Assembly: GCA_903832735.1 (NCBI GenBank)
Contig: CAILCO010000120.1
Location: forward strand, 1 to 64,000
Direction of reading: 5' to 3'
Source of the DNA: an uncultured Sterolibacterium sp.
GTDB taxonomy: Bacteria > Pseudomonadota > Gammaproteobacteria > Burkholderiales > Rhodocyclaceae
Length of the DNA stretch: 64,000 nucleotides
Part shown: positions 37,957-45,733 of the stretch, piece by piece
Position numbering within the stretch: the stretch's first letter is position 1
How the letters are laid out: each line of letters starts with the position of its first letter
Translations under genes and position numbers: made by a program
The notes under the pieces: generated by a model
The model's database searches: none
Told to the model about the DNA's origin: nothing
The model's input: the letters and a program-made list of their open reading frames with translations, nothing else

Positions 37957-38622
37957 GTGAGCGCAATCAGAGGAATCGTCGTATGGCTCGGGCTGTGCTC
38001 ACACATGCAAGGCGCAATGGCACTGGATGCGCTGGACGAAAATATCTTCATGCGTCTGGCCAGCAACGGCTCGGTCGAGTTGAGCAACTTCCCGGCAGAG
38101 GAGGGCTACAAGCTGCTGCTCCATTCGCCAACTGGGCCCGCTCCCGGCCTGGCGAACGCAGGCAGCCAGGCCACAGCGGAGCGCATCGAGGGGGCTACGC
38201 AATTACCGACCCTGATGGCCCATGCGGCCTATTACCGCGATCTGGTCGATGCGGCGGCGCGGAGCACCAAGCTCGACGCCCGACTGATCCACGCTGTCGT
38301 TGCCATCGAATCCGGTTACAACCCGCAAGCCGTTTCGACCAAGGGCGCCATCGGCCTGATGCAGCTCATGCCGGCCACGGCGCTGCGCTATGGCGTGAGC
38401 AATGCGCGCGACCCGAGGCAAAATATTCTCGGCGGCGCCACCTACCTGCGCGATCTGCTGAAGCTGTTCGATAACGATCTCAGCCTCGCCCTGGCCGCCT
38501 ATAACGCCGGCGAGAATGCCGTGCTGAGAAACGGCCGGCGCATCCCGAACAAGCGCGAAACCATCGCCTACGTCCCCAAGATACTGGCCCTCTACAAACA
38601 ACTGCAAAGCCTGGCAATCTGA
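37957..38622 (+). CDS. Lytic transglycosylase, SLT domain
   Basis: A 221-residue exported protein (short N-terminal hydrophobic stretch, GTG start at 37957). The SLT domain covers about 85-215: LDARLIHAVVAIESGYNPQAVSTKGAIGLMQLMPATALRYGV holds the catalytic Glu (AIESGYN) and the GLMQLMP motif, followed by NILGGATYLRDLL and LALAAYNAGENAV. It cleaves peptidoglycan with anhydro-muramic acid formation. Such small enzymes often accompany secretion systems to open the wall locally, and the T2SS locus begins shortly downstream. Confidence 0.88.
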   Translation: MSAIRGIVVWLGLCSHMQGAMALDALDENIFMRLASNGSVELSNFPAEEGYKLLLHSPTGPAPGLANAGSQATAERIEGATQLPTLMAHAAYYRDLVDAAARSTKLDARLIHAVVAIESGYNPQAVSTKGAIGLMQLMPATALRYGVSNARDPRQNILGGATYLRDLLKLFDNDLSLALAAYNAGENAVLRNGRRIPNKRETIAYVPKILALYKQLQSLAI

Positions 38623-38673
38623 CGCGTGGCGTAGCGCGGTGATTTCGTCGAGGCTGGGAATACAGGTTTCCCC

Positions 38674-38703
38674 TTAGTCGATATAAGCCCTGGACGGTAT
38701 CGG
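38674..38703 (+). promoter_or_regulatory. Bipartite motif, copy A (upstream of cytochrome-c fusion gene)
   Basis: TTAGTCGATATA, 9 bases, CGGTATCGG. It is identical or nearly identical in both blocks to copy B (42339) and copy C (10386), with the same 9-base gap. It lies 76-105 bp before the gene start on the same strand. Neither block pairs with the other, so it is not a simple dyad; CGRTAT-like cores repeat directly 16 bases apart. Confidence 0.6.
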
Positions 38704-38778
38704 AAACGACCGCCGGGAGGAGAAGAATAGCACCCGGAGTGCTGGCCCAATCGACGGCCGGCCGTTGCCGAGATTGCT

Positions 38779-40416
38779 ATGCGCGAGGGACATTTTCTGA
38801 AACCCGGCGTCTTCGTGATGCTGCTGCTGATCCTGGCGAGCCGGGGGATTTTCGCCGTGCCGCAGACGTTGCTCCCGTCTGTCGGCGAGTCGATCTACCG
38901 CGCCGGCAATCTGTCCGCCGCGTTGCCCCTGACCGGCCTGCGCGCAGGCGGTGCCAGCGTCGTGGGGGTTGCTGCGGCCTGCGTCAATTGCCACCGCCGG
39001 AGCGGACTGGGCACGGCGGAAGGCAGTACGGTCATTCCGCCGATCACCGGGAAATACCTGTACCGTCCCGACGTTGGGCATCTCGAGGACATGGACCTCC
39101 TCTACGCGCAAGGCAGGATCAGTCTCAGACGCGAAAGCTACGACGATCTCAGCCTGGCTCGGAGCATCCGTGAAGGTCTGGGGCGGGACGGGCGCAGGCT
39201 CGGTCCCTTGATGCCGCGCTACGCACTCGATGACGCCGCGATGGCGTCGCTGATCGCCTATCTGAAGACCCTGAGCAATGCTCCTGTGCCCGGGGTCAGC
39301 GACGATACCCTGCACTTCGCGACCATCATCACGCCCGACGCCGATCCGCTCGCCCGCCGCGGCATGATCGACGTGCTCGAGCGTTTCTTCGAGGACAAGA
39401 ACCAGTTCATCCGCGGCGGCAGGCGGGTCATGCAGGATCACAGAACGGTGGCATTCCGCGTCACCCGGCGCTGGCAATTGCATGTCTGGGAACTCAAGGG
39501 ACCGCCGGAATCCTGGCAAGCACAATTGCACAGCCGCCTGGCGGCCGAACCCGTGTTCGCCGTCATCTCCGGACTCGGCGGCAGGACCTGGGAACCGGTG
39601 CACCGCTTCTGCGAACAGGATGCCATTCCCTGCCTGTTTCCGAACGTGGATTTGCCGGTGGTGGCCGAGCGGGATTTTTACCCGGTGTATTTTTCCAGGG
39701 GCGTCCATCTCGAAGCCGATCTGATCGCGGCGGCCATCACCGGCAAAGAGCGCGCGCAGCGCGTGCTGCAAATCTTCAGGGAGGACGATATCGGCGCAGC
39801 GGCGGCGCAGTCCCTCGCCATCGCGGTCAACAAAGCCGGCTTGGTAAGCCTGAGCCGGCCGGTCAAGGCAGCCTCGGCCAAGGACGAACTGCTGCGGATC
39901 CTGCAGGAAGCCGGGCCGGACGATGTCCTGGTTTTCTGGTTGCGCCGCGACGATCTGCTGGCGCTGCCGGGGGCAGCGCCGACGGCCCGCCAGGTCTACA
40001 TCTCGGGCTTGATGGATGATTTTGCCGAGACCTCCTTGCCTGCGGCCTGGCGACCGCTGGTGCGCATGAGTTACCCGGTCGATCTGCCGAAACAAAGACA
40101 GTTCCGCACCACCTTCCCGCACGGCTGGTTCCGCATCCGCCACATCCCCGTGGTGGCCGACCGCGTCCAGTCGGACACCTATCTCGCCTGTGGAATACTG
40201 GCCGAGGCCTTGACCGACATGCTGGACATTTTCGAGCGCGATTTCCTCGTCGAGCGGATCGAGGACATGGTCAGCCGGCGCGTCTTGAGTGGCTACTACC
40301 CGCGGCTCGGCCTGGCACCGGGCCAGCGCTTTGCTTCCAAGGGCGGCTACATGGTTCATTTCGCAGACGCCGGCGGAGCGGATCTGGTTGCCGACGGCGA
40401 GTGGATCACGCCGTGA
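38779..40416 (+). CDS. Cytochrome c fused to ABC-type periplasmic ligand-binding protein
   Basis: A 545-residue exported protein. A signal segment (FVMLLLILASRGIFA) is followed by a mono-haem cytochrome c domain (about 35-175): CVNCH, then distal candidate Met in GPLMPRYALDD, and the closing helix MASLIAYLKTL. From about 180 to the end comes a type-1 periplasmic-binding fold like the branched-chain amino-acid or urea receptor family: LHFATIITPDADPLARRGMIDVLERFF, VFAVISGLGGRTWEPVHRFCEQDAIPCLFPNVDLPV, IFREDDIGAAAAQSLA, VRMSYPVDLP, DTYLACGILAEALTDMLD. No ABC permease is near, so a sensing or haem-gated role rather than uptake is likely; this is inference. A bipartite motif precedes it. Confidence 0.78.
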   Translation: MREGHFLKPGVFVMLLLILASRGIFAVPQTLLPSVGESIYRAGNLSAALPLTGLRAGGASVVGVAAACVNCHRRSGLGTAEGSTVIPPITGKYLYRPDVGHLEDMDLLYAQGRISLRRESYDDLSLARSIREGLGRDGRRLGPLMPRYALDDAAMASLIAYLKTLSNAPVPGVSDDTLHFATIITPDADPLARRGMIDVLERFFEDKNQFIRGGRRVMQDHRTVAFRVTRRWQLHVWELKGPPESWQAQLHSRLAAEPVFAVISGLGGRTWEPVHRFCEQDAIPCLFPNVDLPVVAERDFYPVYFSRGVHLEADLIAAAITGKERAQRVLQIFREDDIGAAAAQSLAIAVNKAGLVSLSRPVKAASAKDELLRILQEAGPDDVLVFWLRRDDLLALPGAAPTARQVYISGLMDDFAETSLPAAWRPLVRMSYPVDLPKQRQFRTTFPHGWFRIRHIPVVADRVQSDTYLACGILAEALTDMLDIFERDFLVERIEDMVSRRVLSGYYPRLGLAPGQRFASKGGYMVHFADAGGADLVADGEWITP

Positions 40417-40483
40417 ACCGCCAATCGCCGGTCGCGCGAAACGTCTGAATCGAATATTTGAATCCAAATCACGGCAAGCGATC

Positions 40484-41461
40484 ATGTACCTGGAACATTT
40501 CCGACTCACCGAACTGCCCTTCACGATCGCGCCTAATCCACGCTTCCTGTTCATGAGCGAGCGTTACAACGAGGCGATCGCCCACCTGCTCTACGGCGTC
40601 CATTGCGCAGGCGGGATCCTGCTCCTGACCGGCGAAGTCGGCACCGGCAAGACGACCCTTTGTCGCAGCCTGCTCGAACGCCTGCCCGACAATATCGATG
40701 TCGGCATCATTCTCAACCCGCGCATGAAAGTCGAGGAGCTGCTGCAGACCGTCTGCGAGGAATTCCACATCGCCATCGCTGCACCAGGCTCCGGCATCAA
40801 GGTCTATGTCGATGCCCTGTACCGGCACCTGCTCGAAGGCAATGCCCAGGGCCGCCGCGCCATCCTGATCATCGACGAAGCGCAGAACCTCGATCCGCAA
40901 GTGCTGGAACAGTTGCGTCTGCTGACCAATCTTGAAACCGACACGCGCAAGCTACTGCAAATATTCCTGATCGGCCAACCTGAACTGCAGGACATGCTGG
41001 CGCAACCTGAAATGCGCCAGGTTGCCCAGCGCATCGTGGCGCGCTTCCACCTGGGCCAACTCAGCCAGCGAGAAGTCGGCGCCTACGTGGCGCACCGGCT
41101 GCGGCTATCGGGCGCGCCGCCGAACCTTTTTCCCGAGGCGCTGATGAAACCGCTGTATCGCGCCAGCAAAGGCGTGCCGCGCTTGCTCAACCTGGTTTGC
41201 GACAGGGCGCTGCTGGGCACCTATGTGGAGGGACGGGAGCAGGTGACGGCGCAGACCCTGCGCCTCGCGGCCAGGGAAATCGGCTTGGGACGGACGCAGC
41301 GTCGGCCGCCGCTGCGCCGCTGGCCGGCCGCCGCCGGAGCGCTGTGCCTGCTGCTGCTAACGTTTCTTGTCATGTCCGGCATGGCGGGCGATGCGTACAC
41401 CGGTGTTTTGTCCGTGCTGCGCCACGCACAACTGCCGACGACTGCCGGAAAGGAAGCTTGA
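40484..41461 (+). CDS. gspA: GspA/ExeA-type AAA+ ATPase of type II secretion
   Basis: A 325-residue protein starting MYLEHFRLTELPFTIAPNPRFLFMSERY, the family hallmark. It has Walker A TGEVGTGKTTLCR and Walker B ILIIDEAQNLDP, sensor/arginine-finger region RIVARFHLGQLS, and GVPRLLNLVCDRALLGTY near the end. A single transmembrane helix (AAAGALCLLLLTFLVMSG) lies close to the C terminus. The usual long periplasmic peptidoglycan-binding part is absent, so the protein is shorter than ExeA (about 550). It is followed by GspB two bases later. ExeA and ExeB together help the secretin cross the wall. Confidence 0.88.
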   Translation: MYLEHFRLTELPFTIAPNPRFLFMSERYNEAIAHLLYGVHCAGGILLLTGEVGTGKTTLCRSLLERLPDNIDVGIILNPRMKVEELLQTVCEEFHIAIAAPGSGIKVYVDALYRHLLEGNAQGRRAILIIDEAQNLDPQVLEQLRLLTNLETDTRKLLQIFLIGQPELQDMLAQPEMRQVAQRIVARFHLGQLSQREVGAYVAHRLRLSGAPPNLFPEALMKPLYRASKGVPRLLNLVCDRALLGTYVEGREQVTAQTLRLAAREIGLGRTQRRPPLRRWPAAAGALCLLLLTFLVMSGMAGDAYTGVLSVLRHAQLPTTAGKEA

Positions 41462-41463
41462 CC

Positions 41464-42270
41464 ATGTCCTATATCCTCGAAGCCTTGCGCAAGTCCGAAC
41501 GGCAGCGCCAGATCGTTACCGTGCATGGCGGCGGCATGCTCTATCCGGCCATGGTCGAGCATCCACGGAGCGCAAGCGTATCACTGTGGCTGGGCAGCGC
41601 AGGCCTCACGGCGGTGATGCTGGCACTGCTGGTCTGGCTCTGGCCGAGATCCCCGGGGGCCGCTCAGATGGCTACTCAGATGGCTACTCAGATGGGTGCT
41701 CAGATGGGTGCTCAGGTGGCTTCTCAGATGGGTCCCCAGGTGGCTTCTCACGTGGCTGCTCAGGTATCTGCCGAGTTGCCAGGCCAAGCCACCGGGCTCG
41801 CCGAAGCCAGCGTAGCGCAGCCAAGCGCAGCAGGCAGCGTCGGCTATCCACGGCCGGCGCCGCCCATTCCCGTCGTGCCAGCGCCAAGAAGGCCTGCGGC
41901 CACGGCAGACGCCGCAGTGACGACGCCAGTGAGCAGGTCAGTGAGCAGGCCAACCCAGGCCGTTGCGGCAAAAGCCGTGGCCAGTGCGTCGCCGGGAAAC
42001 CAGGCGGTCGCCGTCCTGCCTATGGACCATGATCCGACGAACAGCATGGTCGAATCCGGCAAGAACGCTGCAAACGGCGAAACCTGGCAAGCGGAACTGC
42101 CGACGATAGCCATCGCCGGCTATATCCGCGACGAGCAGGGCACCAGTCTGGCGATGATCAATGAAAAGCTGGTACGCGAAGGCGAGGAGGTGGCGCCGAA
42201 CCTGCGTCTGGAAAAAATTCTCGGCGACGGCTCGATCTTCAACTACAAGGGCTATCGGTTCCGCCGCTGA
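41464..42270 (+). CDS. gspB: GspB-like type II secretion protein
   Basis: A 268-residue bitopic protein. MSYILEALRKSERQRQ is the GspB family start. One transmembrane helix (about 42-60) is followed by an in-frame array of four-residue repeats (66-101), a Pro/Ala-rich linker, and a C-terminal GspB domain: LPTIAIAGYIRDEQGTSLAMINEKLVREGEEVAPNLRLEKIL, then SIFNYKGYRFRR, which closely follows the C-terminal domain of GspB/OutB and MSHA-type relatives. It works with GspA in secretin placement. The linker repeats are unusual. Confidence 0.85.
   Translation: MSYILEALRKSERQRQIVTVHGGGMLYPAMVEHPRSASVSLWLGSAGLTAVMLALLVWLWPRSPGAAQMATQMATQMGAQMGAQVASQMGPQVASHVAAQVSAELPGQATGLAEASVAQPSAAGSVGYPRPAPPIPVVPAPRRPAATADAAVTTPVSRSVSRPTQAVAAKAVASASPGNQAVAVLPMDHDPTNSMVESGKNAANGETWQAELPTIAIAGYIRDEQGTSLAMINEKLVREGEEVAPNLRLEKILGDGSIFNYKGYRFRR
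41659..41766 (+). repeat. Nine 12-bp coding repeats in gspB
   Basis: The unit is close to GCTACTCAGATG, giving AAQM, ATQM, ATQM, GAQM, GAQV, ASQM, GPQV, ASHV, AAQV. Because 12 is divisible by 3, copy-number change alters linker length without frameshift. It lies just outside the membrane helix in the periplasmic linker. Confidence 0.85.
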
Positions 42271-42293
42271 ATGCCAGCAGTTGCAGCAGGGCA

Positions 42294-42322
42294 GGGCCGC
42301 CGTCCGGCAACTCAGGCGGCCG
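42294..42322 (+). terminator. G+C hairpin after gspB, possible terminator
   Basis: GGCCGCC pairs with GGCGGCC around a 13-base loop, 24 bases after the gspB stop. No T-run follows, so it may be a processing or stabilising hairpin rather than a strong terminator. Confidence 0.4.
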
Positions 42323-42338
42323 GGATAACGGCATCTGC

Positions 42339-42368
42339 TTAGTTGATATAGCAAGTAACCGGTATGGG
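42339..42368 (+). promoter_or_regulatory. Bipartite motif, copy B (upstream of sco gene)
   Basis: TTAGTTGATATA, 9 bases, CGGTATGGG. It differs from copy A by one base in each block. It is 134-163 bp before the sco start and follows the gspB hairpin, so a new transcript probably begins here. Confidence 0.6.
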
Positions 42369-42501
42369 CACTGCTGCTTCGGAGTGGAAAAATTACTCCT
42401 ACGCTGGTAGTTCGATTTCTGCTCTCCGGTAGGGTTTTCAGGTACGACAAGCGCCATGGATTTCAGGCACTACCGGGGCGCAGACAACAGGGAGAAAGCT
42501 G

Positions 42502-43188
42502 ATGGGCAATCGCCATATCCGTAACGATGAGCAAACCTGCGAACGGCGCCGCTTCCTGCGAGCCTGCATGACGCTCGCTGCGGCGACTCTCGCCGGCGGC
42601 CGCGTCGCTGTTGCCGATGCGGCTGACCAAGGCGATGCCGGGCATGCGGCTGATCATGAGCATCATCATCATCATGACATGCCCGTCGATCCGGTCGTCA
42701 AGCGTAGCGAAGCGGTCTACCAACTGCCCGCGCTCACCCTGGTCCGCAGCGACGGCAGCAGCGCCGCATTTCCCGGCGAGATCGACGACGGCCGCGCGGT
42801 GCTGCTGAATTTCATTTATACCTCCTGCACCACGGTCTGCCCGTTGACCAGCCAGGTTTTTTCTCAGGTGCAAGCCCTGTTGGCGCAGGGACACCATGGG
42901 GCGCACCTGATGTCGATCTCCATCGATCCGGAGTACGACACGCCTGCCCGATTGAGCCAGTACGCGAAGAAATTCCAGGCCAGCGGGCAGTGGCAGTTCT
43001 ATACCGGTACTGTCGGCGCCAGCGTCACGATGCAGCAGGCGTTCAATGTTTATCGCGGCGACAAGATGAATCATTTCCCGGTCACCTTCATGCGCGCCTC
43101 GCCCGGCAAACCCTGGCTGCGCCTGGACGGATTTGCCACTGCGGACGAATTGATCGGCGCCTTTCACAGCATGGCGAGCAGCGCATGA
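42502..43188 (+). CDS. Sco1/SenC-type copper chaperone
   Basis: A 228-residue exported protein. A twin-arginine-like start (CERRRFLRACMTLAAATLAGG) is followed by a His-rich segment (DHEHHHHHDM, about 52-61), then the thioredoxin-like Sco fold. Copper ligands are the CxxxC in YTSCTTVCPLTSQVF and the distal His in GDKMNHFPVTFM. LMSISIDPEYDTP is a family motif. Sco proteins deliver or reduce copper for oxidases. In this locus the split multicopper oxidase is a natural client, though cytochrome oxidase elsewhere is possible. GGGAGAAAG about 5 bases before the ATG is a good ribosome site. Confidence 0.9.
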   Translation: MGNRHIRNDEQTCERRRFLRACMTLAAATLAGGRVAVADAADQGDAGHAADHEHHHHHDMPVDPVVKRSEAVYQLPALTLVRSDGSSAAFPGEIDDGRAVLLNFIYTSCTTVCPLTSQVFSQVQALLAQGHHGAHLMSISIDPEYDTPARLSQYAKKFQASGQWQFYTGTVGASVTMQQAFNVYRGDKMNHFPVTFMRASPGKPWLRLDGFATADELIGAFHSMASSA

Positions 43189-43979
43189 GCACGGTCCTCG
43201 ATTCACTTCTGCCCAGGCCTGGGTCTGCGCCGGACAGGCTGGCCGATGCGCCATGCCTCACCCCCGCTGCGAAGCGCCAGAGGGGGGCGCAGCAGCGCCA
43301 GGCGAAGGCGCAGTCGCTGCTCTCCTCGACGGCCCTGCTGAGGATGCAGGAAACGGAGCGCAAGCGGATCGCCACGGATCTGCACGACAGCATCGGTCAA
43401 TCCTTGAGCGCCTTAAGCTGCGTCATCAACAAGGGGCTGGTCGGCATCAGCCAGGGCCGGACCCAGGTCGCAGGGGAGATGCTGGGCTGGGCAGCGGTCC
43501 AGGTCAAGGCGGCGATCCTCGAAATACAGCGGATCGCCATGGACCTGCGGCCGGCGATACTCGATGACATCGGCCTGATCGCCACGCTGACCTGGTTTTT
43601 CCGGGAATATCGCACGCTCCATCCCGATCTGGCACTGCTCAGCGAAATCGGCCTGGAAGAAGCGGAAGTTGCTCGGTCCCTGCGCAGCCACATCTTCCGC
43701 ATCGTCCAGGAAGCGCTGAACAACGTCATCAAGCATGCGCATGCCAGCGAGGTCCTGGTCCGCCTGTGGCGAACCAAGCGCGAGCTGCATCTCGAAGTGG
43801 CCGACAACGGTAGCGGCTTCGAGTTCAGGCACGACGAGTTGGCTCTGACCGACGGTTATGCGCTGGGCTTGAGCGGGATGCGCGATCGTGCGGAAATCAC
43901 CGGCGGCTGCTTCAGGATCGTCAGCGTCCCGGGCAAGGGCACGCGGATCTGCGTTGTCTGGCCCCTCCTGCTGCCATGA
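43185..43979 (+). CDS. Soluble NarX/DegS-type histidine kinase
   Basis: A 264-residue protein of the HisKA_3 class: H-box IATDLHDSIGQSLSALS, RIVQEALNNVIKHAHAS, DNGSGFEF, GLSGMRDRAEITGG and a closing GKGTRICVVWPL. It has no membrane helix or recognisable sensor domain; the first 55 residues are basic and Ala/Gln-rich. ATGA overlap with sco ties it to that gene. Its likely response regulator is the NarL-type protein at 53715, at the far end of the T2SS operon. Because the sensor part is missing, input may come from a partner protein. Confidence 0.83.
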   Translation: MSTVLDSLLPRPGSAPDRLADAPCLTPAAKRQRGAQQRQAKAQSLLSSTALLRMQETERKRIATDLHDSIGQSLSALSCVINKGLVGISQGRTQVAGEMLGWAAVQVKAAILEIQRIAMDLRPAILDDIGLIATLTWFFREYRTLHPDLALLSEIGLEEAEVARSLRSHIFRIVQEALNNVIKHAHASEVLVRLWRTKRELHLEVADNGSGFEFRHDELALTDGYALGLSGMRDRAEITGGCFRIVSVPGKGTRICVVWPLLLP

Positions 43980-43988
43980 GCCGCGCTC

Positions 43989-44070
43989 CGTCATCGCGAG
44001 CGCAGCGCGGCGATCCAGTTTTTGGGCTTGCCACCATGGATCGCCACGCCCTTCGGGCTCGCGATGACGG
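43989..44070 (+). repeat. REP-like palindromic element, copy 1
   Basis: About 82 bp. CGTCATCGCGAGC at the left end pairs with GCTCGCGATGACG at the right end, and inner GGCGATCCA pairs with TGGATCGCC. A closely similar element lies at 59054-59136, with the differences mostly in the loop. It sits between the kinase stop and the gspG ribosome site and could form a strong mRNA hairpin. Confidence 0.8.
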
Positions 44071-44082
44071 CTTGGAGGGTTC

Positions 44083-44514
44083 ATGGAAAGGACGCGCATG
44101 AAGCACCAACGAACTGCCGGATTCACGCTGCTGGAGTTGCTCGTGGTCATGGTCATCATCGGCCTTCTGGTCGGCTATGTCGGACCGATGTATTTCAAAC
44201 AGGTGGGCAAATCCGAAGTCAAGGCCGCGCGCGCGCAGATCGATTCCCTGGGCAAGGCACTGGCCCAGTATCGCCTCGATGTCGGCCATTATCCGAGCAG
44301 CGAGCAAGGCCTCGCATCGCTCGTCGAGAAACCGCCCAACGAAGCAAAATGGGATGGCCCATATTTGCAGAAGGCGGTGCCGCTCGATCCCTGGGGAACG
44401 CCTTATAGCTACAAATATCCTGGGGATCACGGCGAGTTCGACATCGTTTCCTATGGCAAGGATGGCCAGATCGGCGGCACCGGCGAAGCAGCCGATATCG
44501 GGAGCTGGCAATAG
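44083..44514 (+). CDS. gspG: Major pseudopilin GspG
   Basis: A 143-residue prepilin-like protein. RTAGFTLLELLVVMVIIGLLVGYV is the type III leader and helix, cleaved before Phe with Glu at mature position 5. The C-terminal half is the GspG calcium-binding part: YPSSEQGLASLVEKPP, WDGPYLQKAVPLDPWGTPYSYKYPG, FDIVSYGKDGQIGG. It forms the T2SS pseudopilus shaft. TTGGAGGG just before the ATG at 44083 supports that start over 44098. It is the first gene of the continuous T2SS operon. Confidence 0.93.
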   Translation: MERTRMKHQRTAGFTLLELLVVMVIIGLLVGYVGPMYFKQVGKSEVKAARAQIDSLGKALAQYRLDVGHYPSSEQGLASLVEKPPNEAKWDGPYLQKAVPLDPWGTPYSYKYPGDHGEFDIVSYGKDGQIGGTGEAADIGSWQ

Positions 44515-44542
44515 CCAGTGTCCGGACAACAGGTGAGATGGC

Positions 44543-45733
44543 ATGCTCTACGAAATTCGCATACTGCAGCCGAATGGCGGCGCATCGACGTTGAGGCTGG
44601 ACGCTGCCAACGTCGAAGCCGCCGCCGAGCATGCCCGCCGACAAGGCTATGGCGTCCTCAAGATCAGGGCGATGAACTCCTTCCTCGGCTGGGCATCAGC
44701 GGATGAGCGAAGCTTTTCCCTGGGGCTGTTCAGCCAGGAACTGCTGATGCTGCTGGAGGCGGGGCTGTCGGTGGTCGAGGCGATCGAAACCCTCAGTGAA
44801 AAAGAAAGCAAACCCGGACGTCGGCGACTGCTTGGGGAAATCGTCAGGCACCTCTATGAAGGACAATCGCTGTCCCAGGCACTGGAACAGTTTCCCTCGG
44901 TATTTCCGCCGCTCTACATCGCCACGGTCCATGCCAGCGAACAATCGGGCGATCTGCCGGTCGCCCTGGGGCGCTATGTGAGCTACCAGGCGCAGTTGGA
45001 TACGGTGAAGAAGAAGATCGTCAGTGCGGCGATCTATCCCCTGCTGCTCAGTACGGTCGGCCTGCTGGTGATGGTCTTTCTCCTGGCTTACGTGGTGCCG
45101 AGGTTCTCGCGCATCTTCGGCGAAATCGGCGGCCCCGTCCCGGTCATGTCGCGCCTGATGATACGCTGGGGAACGCTGGTTCATGATCATGGCTGGAGCC
45201 TGCTCCTGGCCCTCTCGGCGGGACTCGCCATCCTGGTTCTGTGGCTGCTGCAGGCCAGCACGCGGCAGTGGATCGTCGTGCAACTCGGTGCGCTTCCGGC
45301 CATCGGCGAGCGCCTGCGGATGTACCAACTGGCGCGGTTTTACCGCACTGTCGGGATGCTTCTCCTGGGCGGCACGGCGATCATGGCGGCGCTGCAGATG
45401 GCCTCCCATCTATTGCAAGGCGCGATGCGCCGGCAGTTGGCGGCGTCCACCCAGCGGATCCGCGAAGGCATGCCGATTTCGACGGCGATGGAATCCTGCG
45501 GCCTGACCACCTCGGTTTCGCTGCGCATGTTGCGCGTCGGCGAGAAGACCGGCCGGATGGGCGAAATGATGGAGCGCGTTGCGCATTTCTACGACGAGGA
45601 TATCGCCCGCTGGGTCGATTGGTTCCTACGCCTGTTCGAACCGCTGCTGATGGCTTTCATCGGCATCGTCATCGGGGCGATTGTAGTGATGATGTACTTC
45701 CCCATTTTCGAGCTGGCCGGGAGCATTCAATGA
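44543..45733 (+). CDS. gspF: Type II secretion inner-membrane platform protein GspF
   Basis: A 396-residue polytopic protein with two T2SSF domains: FSLGLFSQELLMLLEAGLSVVEAIETLSE...GQSLSQALEQFPSVFPPLYIATVHASEQSGDLP, and LARFYRTVGMLLLGGTAIMAALQMASHLL...LTTSVSLRMLRVGEKTGRMGEMMERVAHFYDED. Three long membrane helices are visible. The stop overlaps the gspE start (ATGA). Confidence 0.93.
   Translation: MLYEIRILQPNGGASTLRLDAANVEAAAEHARRQGYGVLKIRAMNSFLGWASADERSFSLGLFSQELLMLLEAGLSVVEAIETLSEKESKPGRRRLLGEIVRHLYEGQSLSQALEQFPSVFPPLYIATVHASEQSGDLPVALGRYVSYQAQLDTVKKKIVSAAIYPLLLSTVGLLVMVFLLAYVVPRFSRIFGEIGGPVPVMSRLMIRWGTLVHDHGWSLLLALSAGLAILVLWLLQASTRQWIVVQLGALPAIGERLRMYQLARFYRTVGMLLLGGTAIMAALQMASHLLQGAMRRQLAASTQRIREGMPISTAMESCGLTTSVSLRMLRVGEKTGRMGEMMERVAHFYDEDIARWVDWFLRLFEPLLMAFIGIVIGAIVVMMYFPIFELAGSIQ

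Noticed and set aside
42661-42690. Run of five His in the Sco protein, like an affinity tag
   Set aside because: It lies in a natural D/H-rich linker (HADHEHHHHHDM-like) after the signal, which is common in periplasmic copper proteins.
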